From NCBI GenBank assembly GCA_030295235.1, contig AP026126.1:248001-312000 (forward strand): a stretch of 64,000 nt of DNA. The letters run 5' to 3'. This document shows positions 9,070 through 21,721 of the stretch, piece after piece. The notes beneath the pieces are model-generated. The model searched no databases, was not told the origin of the DNA, and saw nothing but the letters and a program-made list of their open reading frames with translations. Each line of letters opens with the position of its first letter. Position 1 is the stretch's first letter. This stretch comes from Fistulifera solaris (taxonomy: Eukaryota > Bacillariophyta > Bacillariophyceae > Naviculales > Stauroneidaceae). Made by a program: the position numbers and the translations under genes.

Positions 9070-12000
9070 TTATGTGCTGGATCCTCTCCACTCATAGAAA
9101 CCTTTGAAACGAGACTCCTCTTCAACAACTGCCCATAAAACTTTTGCAAATGCTTCATAATCGTCGAACTTCGGTAGATAGAGTCTCCGTGCGCAGGTGT
9201 TTGCTCTAGGAAGGCATGTTGGGTCGTGCACTGGCAAGAATTCGCCACTTGGGGATACTATAGGCACGATTTCAATACGTCCTGGTGTAACGATCGGAAC
9301 GCTAGTAACGAACGATAAAAACTGCCGCCGTTGCCTCGGTTTGGCTTCAAGCAATGCTTTTACCAAAAAGGAAATTGTGGGGGATGACTGTCCGAATCGA
9401 CGACTCAATGCAGCTCCGCCTTCACCTCCTATCGCTGCGACGGCGACGAGTGCCTCGGTCGCTCCTTTTCCTCCTTGAAAATTCGGCCGTGTGTAAGTAT
9501 TTTCGGGGCTCGGAAGCTTGCACTTTCATATCCGGAGCACACTTACCATTTAACTTGAAAAGCTTGCGGATAGCGCCTTCATCCCAATCATCCACATTGT
9601 CTCCGGCTCCACAGACGTCACGTTGAAGCTCTTCCGAAGTGAAAATACACAAGAACTGAAAAGGAAAAAAGTCTTGGATTCCCTGTCGGAAAGCAGCTGC
9701 TTGCATGACAACACCTTCGAACAGCATAAAATTCTTCGAGAGAGCTACCCATTCTCTGATATTGTAGATCGTAACAACCTTTTGTGTCCTCTGTGGCAAA
9801 GACGAACAGCTTCATCACCTTGCGTTGGGTCTAAAGGGTCCACGAACGTCCTGTCTTGGAAATATTCTTCGAACGAGCAATCATATGACATTCCAAATGC
9901 AAGCCTTGCAAAGTTCTTGTCCTCTGCTAGCTCTTTGTATCGACGCTGCAGCTCTACACTGGTCAAGGGAGGCTCAGAACCGTCGAGATCGTCCAACGCT
10001 CGACAAATGTGTAAATCGGCTGCATACACTTCGCCCCCTAAAAAGCCGGGTCGAGGAAGATCTGCTGCTGTGAGCAAAATATCACGCGAGGGTAATACTT
10101 TGGAGTCCAAAAATCCTGAAGCTTCTTCAACGGGTGCGTATTGTACCAAGCGTAAGAAGGAAGCACTGATTGGTAAAGGAAACATAAATCCATCCCTCAT
10201 CGCAGCTGCAAATAAGCGCCCCATAAATCGGAAAGCTTGTTGTACCTCGGGAAGTCGAGGGTGATAACAAGGAAGAGGTCTTGGGTAAACTCCAAGACAA
10301 CTACGTAAGTCGGCCCTTGGTGTTGGAATGATTACTTGACCACTGGCATCCATATCAGGAATCCAAAGCGGCAGTCTGGTTGTTTCGTTATCTGCTTCCC
10401 CGAATACACAAGTTCTTTTGATATTCGCAACATCTTCAGGAATTGCATCGCATTTCGACGACGGTAAAACGCTCGCAATTGTTTCGCTGTTTAGTAAGGC
10501 TTCAGCAACGTCGGCGTAGAAGCCTCGTGTGACACCAGCCTCGTCACCAGAAGCGGCGTCAAATCCTGATTCACCAGCAAATCGGACTTCGAGACGACGC
10601 CTATTGATTTCCGTATCAGTAGCATACTTTTCCATCACGTGGGCGGCGTCTGATAGGAGTTTTTCTCGTCTCACGGCAGCTTTGACAACTTCTAAGGAGT
10701 GTTCCTGCCATTTTGCTGACCGGAAAGCAGATCTCACTCGCGCCGCAAGAGCCTCTTCCATTCCATAGAGTTCATCGGCCTGAAGTTGGAGTGCAGTTGG
10801 ATCCTCTGCACCACCTGAAAATGCCTCTCCCATCAATTCTACCGCTCGACCCCTCAAGGCTGCCATTCGCTGACGTAGTTTACCGACGTCTATTTTGCTC
10901 TCTTGTTGCTTGAGAATGCCTCGTGATACGCCAAAAGCGGCTCGTTGGAGTAACAGTTGTCTAGAGGCGTAGCTGAAAACACGGGGTGAAAAGGACGGAC
11001 CAAATATGCACCATCTCGGAAGAGCGCCGCCCACGACACAAAGGGCATCATCTAGTTGGTTTGACAGTTTTCTTGATAGCGTCACATTCGCAAATCTGGG
11101 AATATTCGGTCTATCTACATCCGTACCTTCGGATGTGTCGCTTGTGTGCTGCGCTAAAACTCCGATGATTTCCATGCATTGCAAGCAGATAGTGTCGAAG
11201 CCGTTACAAAGATTTCCGTTTTTTGTTTCAACTTCAAGCGAAGGAGATCGTGCAGAGATTTTTCGACATCTAGATGTACGGTCGGGTGACCACGCCATAT
11301 TGTCATCGAACGCAGGCTCTCTGAGTCTCTCGCACGAAGGTGTTTTCGTTGGTGATGGTAATGGTACGGACGATGAAGTTTTCGGCCAATAAGTAGTTGT
11401 AGAATGATCGTACTCGATTCTCACTGTGAAGTCCAACTTGCACAATGAGTATGTAGCCCAGTCCATCCCTTTTGTTTGGTTCAAACTAAGCAACGTTTGG
11501 GCGAGGGAATCTGATCTAGTCGTCACGATAGAAGGGTGCCCCATTTTATCTTTGGCGGTGATCACCACTGATATTCTGGGAGGATTTTCCACGGTAGATG
11601 CATCGCCAAACAGAGTTACGGTCACCATGCCAATCTCACATGACCACCACCGATTTCCAACACTGCTCGCTCGGAGTGTGTCTGTTTCATTCGAAACTAC
11701 TTCCGGGACTTTGATGTCGAGTGGGCGGAGATTAGAACTAAGCGAAATGGCTGACCAGGTTCTTCGAAGACAAGTTTTTCGAGGAACAGCAACCGTATTC
11801 TCCACACTTCGCCGCCGTACTGCAAAAGGAAATGGGAGCCCTCTTCTGAGCGATGCTCTATAACTTGTCTGACTACCGTCATTTTGGTCACTAAGGTTCT
11901 CGCGGTCTTGAAAATGAATTTCTGTTGCCGGAACATCTTTAATCACAACACCGTCATCTGATACTAGCACTGCAAGGAGATTCGAGGCAGAATCAACGTC

Positions 12001-15000
12001 GATGCCAATTAGTGTCAAAACTTGTACGTCGCCTCCCCCGATCGGGATCCGCTCAACGCGTTGTCCAATTATTGCACTCAAATCCGACTCACTAACCTCT
12101 ATAGTACCATCGTTCACATTGTCGATGTGATGTGAGTCAAAGGCTTTCGATGCTTGCTTCGTATGAGTAAGAATGTTTCTTCTGACTACAACGAATTCTC
12201 TCATCGCCAAAATCAGACCAACTTGCGCTTCATCGAATCCGACCTCGTCCTCCAACAAAGACGTGTTCAGCACTGCTTCGTCGCCGAGTGACTTCGCAGA
12301 GAGCTGACAAGCATATCGCAGTGAATGAGCTCCCGTCTTCTCATCGAAAGCGGTAATCTTTGCTATTCGCCAGGAGTTCGAGGATTGTAGCCGGGATCTT
12401 TCAACGATGATGGCTTCATCAGCAACAAGACTTATGGAAAGAAGATTGCACAGTTAGAAAGATGTATCAAATATTCACTGCGGCGCACACTCTCGTACCT
12501 TCTGCAATAGCTTGTGTATCTGGAATCACTAATCCTTGAGGATCTCAGGATTTGCATTTCGACGTCTAACATTGATATGAGCGGTTCGGCAAAAAACGAC
12601 AAACCTTCTTTTACCTGATTTTCGTTTTTGATCTGAATCTCAATTGCTTTTGTGAGCGCATGTAAATCACTACGTCCTTTATCACCTCCGGCTACATCCA
12701 GAGTTTGGGACGAAGTAGAAACTTGTTTAACATTCTCATAAAGAGTAAGCACTTGGTGGATCCTGCGAAGTAACTCACTTCCGAGAGTGGAATAAGAAAT
12801 TTCATTCGAGGAATCCAATGCCCGACTTTGCACATCTTTTGTCACATCAGAACAGTGTGGGTCTAGAGAAGTTAAATCCAAAAGAAGAGCAATAGAGGCC
12901 CTGCAAAAGTCAAATAGATCACCAGGAGAAGTTTTTGAATCCTCTGAGCATCGGGGCTTCTTTGTCTTGCGGCCAGCATTGGCAACTGTGGACGTGTCGT
13001 TGTGCGATGGCTTACCGGTGAGCGACTCGTGCAGCGCCGGTAAGACACGACAAAGAAACTGATAAAACGTTACTCTTCCACGTTCTTGAAGGAGAGCGCT
13101 AAGCTCTTTTACGGCTTCGACATCACGTTGAAGCAACTTCGAAATGGCTGTATTAAGTGGAGTTGAAACGTCCTCGTTGGCCATTTCCTCGACAACATCT
13201 CCATGCGGGAAGTCAGCCAGTTTTTCTTCAACCTCAGAGTCGGTCACGTCCTCCGATGCCATCCTCAAAACTTCACGAGCCAGCTGTCGGATGGCATTGC
13301 CTTTGATGAGGCCACTATCGGACTTATCGGTACACTCTTCGCATGCATCCCAGTCGCACTCCCTGCAGCCGTGCATGGGCATTCCTCTCTCTACACCATT
13401 ACCGCAGATGTCACACCTGAACGACGAATGCCGTGTTATGTGAAGCATTGCGGTGTGTTTTTTCGGGCACGTAACAACACCGACCTCTGCACACTTTGTT
13501 GGTGACGTGGTGTTTGTAACTGAGTCGCTCTTGGTCTCCGTGGACACTTCAAGACCGGAGGCGAAATCTCTCGAAAGGATCTCTGAAATCCGATTTGTTG
13601 CCAGCGAATCGTGCAAAGAAACAAGCTCGTTGAATCCGAATCGATCTATTAACGAGCAGCTTCGAAGTTGTGGAAAGTTTGCAAGAAATACTTTGTACAT
13701 CACAAGTCCAGCAGCAGTATCTGATAGATCTTTGCTGGAAAGATAATCTTCCAACAGAAGGAAAAAAGAAATGGCGCTCTCTTGATTACTGAACAACGTT
13801 TCGCCTAATACTGAGACAGGAAGCAAGCGTAAAACACCACCTGGAATAAGCGATTGCATTCCATCGTCTAGGGGGACTCTCCCACTACGATCTGCTTCAT
13901 CGTTTGTTTCGGTAACACCTTCTGTATTCTTCGGCAATTTTTGTGCACGCTGAAGGGCTTCAAGCATAAGATCACCAGCTAATATCCTGCTGACCACCTG
14001 ATTGCAGACGGCTGTACGAGGTGACGGGTTCCGGCGCGTAGAAAGTCCAAGATAAATCAGCTTCTCCACGACAGACGCGACGAAATCTCCGGCCGCCTCC
14101 CGCATTTGACGGTCCAATTCATTTTGTCTTTCTTTCGCTTTTCTTAGTATTTCCTTCACCTCATGCGAGCATTTCTCGATTGCAATAGAGTCGGAAGCGC
14201 ACGAGCAATATTGCAAAAGAACAGACAAAGTCTCGGGTTGATTCGTGTATGCGGCGTTTCGAAGTTCGGCAAGACCAACTGGTGCACCAAACGCAATAAG
14301 AAATCGAACAATAGCTGGGCTACATCCCAATAGGATCGCCAGCCGCAGTACAGGCATGCCATCCTCGTCGACCGCATTCCGTAGAACGGCTTTTGACGAG
14401 CTTTGTAAAGGCGTCTTCTTTGATTGGTAGGACTCTAATAAGGCTTGTGTCCACTCCTTGTTGTCAACAAGCAGGCCGCAGGCAATGAGTTGCCTAGCAA
14501 ATAGGAACAGAGACGGACTGCCTTGCCTGAGACTGCAACTCGCGCTCTCGGATAGAACACCGCGACAGCGTAACAGGGAATCCAACGCAGACATCTCCAT
14601 GGGTGTGGTAGAAGTCTCCGGTTGAGTATCTTCTCCCTGAGTACGTATTGTCCCCCAAACCTCTCCCAAATTTCTTTGGCTTTCAACTGAAGAACCGAAA
14701 ACAAATGAACGCGAGCCACTAAACGGGCGACCCACATCCATATCCATAAATCGCCGACGGTCGTTTAAATCATTCAAAGAGTTGCCTCCATGATATTGGT
14801 CACTGCGTGAAAGAAGAACTGACAGCATTCCTCGACGCTGGCGAAGCGATGCATCACCGATGTCCAGGCTAGATGTCATATCACCCATATTATCGCGTCT
14901 AGAAGCAGACACAGCACGAACTACATTGTCATTTCTTGGAAACGTTGACTGTTGCGACGAAAAGTGGCCGTAGTCTGTAGATTCCGACTCGTTGCCCATA

Positions 15001-17959
15001 TCCTCGTTCTCGGAACTGTCACAATCAACCTCAGAGTCGTCACTGTAAAGCTTTTCTGATATTGTTTTCAATAGCACTCCAACAGCAGTGATCTTGTCAG
15101 ACAAGTCTTCACGAGGTTCAAGGCTATTAGACTGTTTTGCAGCAATATCAACTGCTGACAGAACTGCTGCGGGCAGACCAGCGCTGAAGAGACCCGGTAA
15201 AACGTCGGAATTCTTTTTGCACTCCCTGGCTATGAGTTCAATAGCAGACTGCTCCAGTCGACCAACGGCCGAAATTTCGCTCGTAAGTTTTTCTCCTACG
15301 GGGGATACTACAGAAAGCGTCGCTTCACTTTCTTCATCGAAGTCGTCCACGGATTTAGCTGTATCATTAGCAACAAGATGGTCTCGAAAATGAATCGCAG
15401 AAGAGTGAACAAGCTTACTCGTCCGTACACGTCGTACAAAGAGGGTGTGAGCCTGATCTGACGAAGCTGAAACAGAAAGCTTCAATCCGACGCTCTGTGC
15501 AAAGGCCCCTCCTACAAACTCTATTAACACAGTACCCGAGTCGCGACTATGCGGAGTACAAGGCGTCCTCGACGAGTGTGATTCCGGAACAACGCGGCCA
15601 CACCAGACTCCTGAGGTTACATTTACACTTGCTTCCTCCCTTGCTTTCTTCGGAACCACAACATCTCCATTGAGCCACGACGACGTACTAACTTGTTTTC
15701 CCTCCATAGATTCTAGCGTTTCTGCGTCATATCCATGAACACGAAGCAACGCGGATAGAAACCAAATTGCAGCTGTATCTATGAGACCAGATCGCTCAGA
15801 TACGATAGCTTGGGGCTGATACCACCACCTTCGTCCACTGTGGTGTACTCTTACGGATCGTCTATGGGATTCAAATCAGAAAATACATACATGGCTGCCC
15901 AACAACGCCAAACAGTATACTCACCGTTCACCAGTTGGTCCGCGTTGTATTTCGATGACAGATCCTCGATCACCAGGTTGCAGAGGCCCGTTTGCCGAAT
16001 CACCTAACTTTTCATACCCTTCCACCAGTTCAACCTTATCTCCCACCTGCAAAGAAATTTTTTGAATATGTATGAAAAAATAGAACCCTCAGTCAGTTTG
16101 AGTAGACTTACCTCGCATAAAGATTCATTAGAGGATGTGATACTCCGACAGGAATCATTTTCAGAGGCATCGGCAGCGACCACCTGACCAACAACTTTGA
16201 GAAAATGGTGAAACTCAATTTTCCCCGTGTTTTTATTAACGTCGTCGAGGATATCGTTTAACGTAGACAGCCGTAACCCACAGCGATACCAAAGGCGGTG
16301 TGCCATCGCAAAGGATATTTGAAGCTCGGGATGTTCTGTATACATGAGAAAAATGTCGTAAAGAATGTCTTTTACTTCTTTGGTCAACTCGCGATTTTGA
16401 ATGAAACGCAATCGCTTCTGCATAACTTTGTGCCGAACGGCTTCGTCTCTTCTTTGTTGACTTCGCAAGCGATCCGAAACAACAACCTGCAGTCTATGAA
16501 AATTGTCAGTGTGCGCTCGAAAGACAGGGTCGACACAAAGATCATACTTACAAAGGCAAAGGATCCTGGCCTATGCCGGTTATTGCAACCGAAGCACCTG
16601 AATTGAAAGGCACGGCGACGGGGTAAAGCTCTACGGAAGGAGGCAAGTTTGAAACCAAAGAGCCTAGTAAGGTTTCATTCCTCCAATAAGTCAAAGTAGA
16701 AGATTCATAATCGCATACAATAGTCACGACATCACGGCATCCAAACAATATATTCGCGGAATTTAGTGGAATTCTCTCGGAAGCGAGACTTGACAGAGTA
16801 CGCCGTTCCCCAGCTGCCGCTGCTCGCAATGCAGCAACAGAGGATGAAGTCAGTGACCCTTCGCATTTCTGTCCCGAGTCTTCAATACCCCAGAAAAACG
16901 GTGACTTGTGCAAAGTATTAGGTTCATGATATCCTGTATATGCAGACGTAGTAACGCCAATCCAATGCCCCCCTTCCATGTTACCACCGGCCTCGACAGA
17001 AGGAAGATCAAAGGCTACGCGAAATCCGAATGCCCCCCGTGGGTTCGGCAGCGACGCTAGCATCGATTCATCTACATCTCGTGGAATCGCCGTCTCGGCA
17101 CGAACCGCTCGACCTTCTCCAGTTACTGCTTGTGAGTATGCAACATGTTGGGCGTCACCTTCACCTACTTGAATGTGTTCGAACTGCTGATTCCGTCTTC
17201 CCCGTGCAGCAATAAGATCCGAGGGAGAAATCCAAGCTGGGTTGTAAGAGGGACCATTTGAAGTGGCTATTCTCAAAATTAAATTTGAGTCTGGAGCCGG
17301 GGTCCGTGATTGCTGCGTCAACGCCCGCGCAGCCTCAAGAAGTCTCCTTCCATTGGAGGCAGATGCTAACCTGGCATGCCCCAATAGACGGCTATCGAGA
17401 TCACCAACGGCAACAACGGCCGCCATATTGTCGACCATCGCCTCAAGAAAATCATCGTCTTCATCCAAAGCATCTTCCATAATTTCTTCAGCATGGTGAT
17501 TTCTTCCTCGTGGTGCGAGCCCGCGGGCCAGCCACCCCGCTCGTGCAGCATAGGCGGCTCCGTGTCTTCTAAGAATAGAAAAGCCTGTAAATTCAATTGA
17601 ACAATCAACAAATTTAGTGCAACAGTATAAGATAAAAAGCAGGAAACAGAGTGGTCGCTCGTAAAGGAGTTTTTTCGTAACGTTTTCGATCGATCGTGCA
17701 AGTGACGATCGATCTCATTTCTTTCACGAAAAAATCCCTCGATAAAGTATCCATCAGCATGACTTGAAGCCTTATAGACTAATTTCAAGTTTATTGTACG
17801 CTCAAGAGTCTTTGCACGAAACATGAACTTACCAGAGTTACTTGTTCCGCATATCGTGCATGAACTGTCGCTCTGTTGATTGGTGTTACAGCCACAAGCT
17901 TCACACGTCCATCTTTCGTTCGAAGAGGCTTCTTCCTCTTCGTTAGACTGTCCTTCCAT
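9070..17959 (-). CDS. Giant HECT-type E3 ubiquitin ligase with RanBP2 zinc finger, SPRY, EF-hand-like and ZZ domains
   Basis: Seven exons; introns 17585-17832, 16494-16551, 16047-16111, 15862-15924, 12431-12498 and 9474-9546. The product is about 2771 residues. Domains in order: RanBP2-type zinc finger (Cys19, 22, 34, 37); SPRY/B30.2 (about 225-382, with GGHWIGVTTSAYTGYH); an EF-hand-like region (near 470, NKNTGKIEFHHFL); a MIB/HERC2-like segment (about 515-575, LQPGDRGSVIEIQRG); ankyrin-like repeats (about 1050-1115); a ZZ zinc finger (about 1355-1400); and a C-terminal HECT domain (about 2285-2765). The catalytic cysteine is in PRANTCARRLYLP, codon 9193-9195, about 40 residues from the end. 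HECT ligases accept ubiquitin on this Cys and pass it to substrates. The other domains suggest substrate or ubiquitin recognition. One frame break lies at the AAA 9798-9800 (plus strand), one base short, inside the HECT N-lobe. Confidence 0.88.
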
Positions 17960-18606
17960 GTTTTGTTCTTCTATGTTTCAAAAGCGGATGTATCGTGTCT
18001 TTCAAAACAATCACTCGATGTTGTGCTGCTTCGTAAATCCTGGATGCAGTCACCAACTACCAGGTAAAGGTATCATCTGGTGCGCTTGCAGTGAGCCCCC
18101 GACGGAGATGGAAGCAGTTCAGGTTTTCCTGGTTTCCAAAAATTCCACTATTCACAGTGAGGAGACCACTGTTAGTGAAGAAGTACATGTACTGAAATCC
18201 ATCTTCGGTGACAGCCCGCAGCTTAGTTAACATACTAGTATGTGGCTTGAGTACTTTGTATAGTCTTAATTGTAAACCTTAAGTGACGGTCGAGGAGCAG
18301 ACGTCGGATAGAAAAAGAATATCACGTGTTTTAGATGTAAGAGTCAAGCGAACTGGCACCACCCGCAGTACATAATCATCACAAAAAGGTTCCAACGGAA
18401 AATTAACATCAGATAACGAACCGATTTCACATCTACGAGGATGTATAACAACATTGAGGTCTAAATCTTACCATCCTTCACTTTTTCATCACAACAACAA
18501 AAACAAGAGCAGCAGCAGCAACCCGAGGCGAAATAGTAGTAACAATGGACGAAAAGCCTGAAAGTCGATGACAAATTTATGAAAAGGAAATCGCATCTTG
18601 TTAGAC
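17960..18606. other. Divergent intergenic region, 647 bases
   Basis: It separates the HECT ligase and MPS1 and probably contains both promoters. A CAA/CAG-rich tract at about 18491-18522 lies just upstream of the MPS1 start, probably in its 5' UTR. No gene is seen. Confidence 0.4.
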
Positions 18607-21343
18607 ATGACCAACAAGACATCCTCACCGATGACGGGAGAACGACCCGGACATTCGACCCCAATCACCATACCACTACTACGAGAACTGGATGATACGA
18701 CAAAATTATCAAATGAGCACAAGGAAAATATCAACGTCGGACCACGGAACGAGCCTGCCATCAATTCATCTCCTAACCAACCGCTTAAAGCTTTACAACC
18801 CTTTCAGCTAACGGCTCCACGAAGCTCATGCAATCGTCTTCTTCCGCGACCACATCTACGAGATTCCCACTCGCCCGCGACGGCCTTACCGCCTTTACAG
18901 CAATCAAAGAGAAATACTCCACCGAGCAGGGGAAAATGGAGCGGTAACAATATACTAAGACCAGGAGAGAGTTTGGAGTCCTTTTTCGGGATTGATCAAG
19001 CTTCCACCGATGAATACCGCCAGCTGTGTCGATCTATCTCGAATGGTATCGAAGATAACGCGAAAACATGGCACCGGGTTTTGCAGTTAGCATCGGAGCG
19101 AGCAGAGAATGACCGTTCTTGGTTCTCTAATGGTAAGGTTTCATCGCAAAATCATTTTAAATGTTTACCCTGTCGCACCTCACTCCTTTCAGGCGCTCAT
19201 TTGATTCGATTACACCGAAGAGCAACTTCACGATTAGCAGATGCAACTTTAGATGAAGCCAAATTGGTATCCGCCATTTGGTTATCGTATGCCCAAGCTT
19301 TGGCTCGCTATGGGTCTGAGAAAGATGCACGGATGATGTTCCAGTATATCCAAAACCAGCGTCTGTGCGAGTCGGACTCAAATCTATATGTTGCCTTGTC
19401 GGAGTTGGAGGAAAAATCAGGGAATGATTCGGAAGCAAGAGCTTCACTACAGCAAGGATTGGAGAAAGAAGCCCAGCCCTTATCCATTTTGAGAGAAGCA
19501 CTGCAAAAACTGGATTCAAAATCGACCATACGAGAGAACGCGAAGGAGCAAATCACCGAACAAAGTCCTAAGAAACGACGGAAGTTAAACGCAGACACAA
19601 CCATTCTAGATCCTTTGTCGCTATCTTTTGAAACGAAGGAAGTTGATTCGCTTGCTCCGAAGAAAGATTCACTGAGCTTTCAACTAAGGCTGGTACCGAA
19701 ATCATGTAAAACATTTACTTCAGATGACGCAACTCCTCCAAAATCCAACCTCCAATCACGGATGCAGTCAACTGCAGACCCTTCAGAATCAGCTTCTAGT
19801 AGTGGTTCCAAGAATAGTTCACAGAAGGCCGAAAACGAAGCGCCACACCATGGTTCAGGAGTGAAGTCTCAATGTCTGCGTTACAATGGTATCTTTTCCA
19901 CAGTTCGCTCCTCGCGACCGCCGCTTCTTTCCAAGACACCTCTTCCTCTTAAAACACCTCTTATAAGCCGCGGATCACTGGGGAAGCCTGTACGTGTCGA
20001 CCCGTCTACTGCTTTCTTGGCAAATGTTGATACCGACGACGAGGATTGTAGTCTCCACCATCATAAGCAAAAGATTGAAACCGACACAGAGAAGAAAGAA
20101 AAGACAAAAGCTTCCAAGATAACGAAAATGGATCTTAGTTATATGTGGGCTTGGGACCCTGACAAAAAGCCAAGCAAGGACGGAAAGATTGCCGAAAAAA
20201 CAAACGAGTATCTTCCTTCTTCGGTCCAAGAGATGGATTGTCTTTCTGGAGACTCCAGTGACTCAGGCCAGCAAGCTTGCGATACTTCAAAAGCTGCGAA
20301 AACTACAAAATCTTCGGACGAAAACCAGTCGAAGTTCAAAGAAGAGGAATCCAAGGATAAAGGTCAATTCAACGATGAATTTCTCCCACTGGTTAAAGAA
20401 AGCAATATGATACGAGTCAATGGTGTTCCATACGCTAAACTCGGCGTTATTGGGCGTGGTGGCTCCTGTAAAGTTTACCGCGCACTCTCTACGAATTGCA
20501 ACGTTATCGCAATAAAGAAAGTGAAGCTTGATGGAATGGACAAAAGGCCATTGACGGTTACTCCAATGAGATAGCATTACTGAAACGACTACGAGGCAAC
20601 CCTGCAATCATCCAGATGTTCGATAGTCAAGTAGATTTGGAGAGAAAATCGATCTTGCTGACCATGGAGCTCGGAGAGGTGGACTTAAATCACGTCCTCC
20701 AACAACAAGAGATTGCAATGGCAGCCAAAAGAGATCACCGACAATTGAATCTCAACTTTGTTCGCCTCACATGGCAGCAAATGCTCACGGCGGTTCACTC
20801 TATTCACGAAGAGCGCATCATACATGGGGATCTAAAACCAGCAAACTTTTTATTCGTTCGTGGAGCGCTCAAACTGATTGATTTCGGCATTGCGAAGGCC
20901 ATTCAGAGCGACGATACGACGAACATTTACCGTGAAAGTCAAATTGGGACTTTGAATTATATGTCACCGGAAGCAATACTCGACACGGGATCGTCAAGTG
21001 GTCGACTTCAGATGAAACTTGGCAGGGTAAGTGACATTAAAGAAACGGTACTTCACAGGATTTTGAAACCCCTCACGTTGTTTCCTGTAAGGCTTCTGAT
21101 ATTTGGTCCCTCGGCTGTATCCTATACCAAATGGTTTATGGGAAAACCCCCTTCGCAGACTTACATATGATCCAAAAGCTCCAAGCGATAATAAATCCAA
21201 ACCACAAGATAGCTTTTCCCGGTGACATGGACGAATGCGCAATTGATGCCATCAAAAAGTGCCTCCAGCGCAACGCACAAGACCGACCTCCTATTATCGG
21301 AGAAAATGGCCTACTGAACCACCATAAGTTTTTAAATGGCTAA
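18607..21343 (+). CDS. MPS1: MPS1/TTK-type dual-specificity kinase (spindle checkpoint), one frame break
   Basis: The first ATG in frame is at 18607. Introns are 19133-19192 (60 nt, in frame) and 21027-21091. The N-terminal half is disordered, then shows a TPR-like region (ESFFGIDQASTDEYRQLCRS and following helices) as in Bub1/Mps1 N-termini. The kinase domain has the Gly loop GVIGRGGSCKVYRA, the VAIK-type IAIKKVKL, the catalytic IIHGDLKPANFLFV, the DFG LIDFGIAKAI, and an MPS1-like activation segment SQIGTLNYMSPEAI. MPS1 acts at kinetochores to launch the spindle assembly checkpoint. The frame breaks at the A run 20542-20545, one base short, between GMDK and AIDGYSNEIALLKRL. Corrected length is 870 residues. 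Confidence 0.9.
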
Positions 21344-21721
21344 AGCGTCTCATTTCTATCCATTTTGTGAATTTCTCTTTATAATTAGACCTCTCTAGAC
21401 AATGTCTTTGGTCTTGGAGACCATAGACTCTAGAAAAAAGAATAAAATGCCGTCTGTCATCTCTCCTCCTTTGTATACTTAAAAAAAATAATTGAGAAAT
21501 AAATAATGAAGTTTATCTGTAGAATTAAACCGTGTTATCATCCGTCAATGTTTTATACTTAATTATAAGAGCTTTTTATTTAGTCTGATAGACCATCTAG
21601 GTACCGGATCAGAACCGGTACGAGTGATCAAGCCGTTGATTTTATGATCACTTTTTGGCGACGACAAGTCGCACATTTCCAGTCGACTAAAACTCATTAA
21701 TGCCTTGGAAATTTGCCAACC
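21344..21721. other. Intergenic region, 378 bases
   Basis: An AT-rich 3' flank of MPS1. Around 21598-21630 it carries paired GGTACC/CCGGTAC palindromic elements. No gene is seen. Confidence 0.4.

Noticed and set aside
17880-18230. Plus-strand ORF opposite the first HECT exon
   Set aside because: Antisense shadow of the RanBP2 zinc finger exon; no start context or family signal.
19133-19192. Coding reading of the 60-base in-frame segment in MPS1
   Set aside because: It starts GTAAGG and ends TTTCAG with a pyrimidine tract, and interrupts the TPR-like helix; intron is the better reading.
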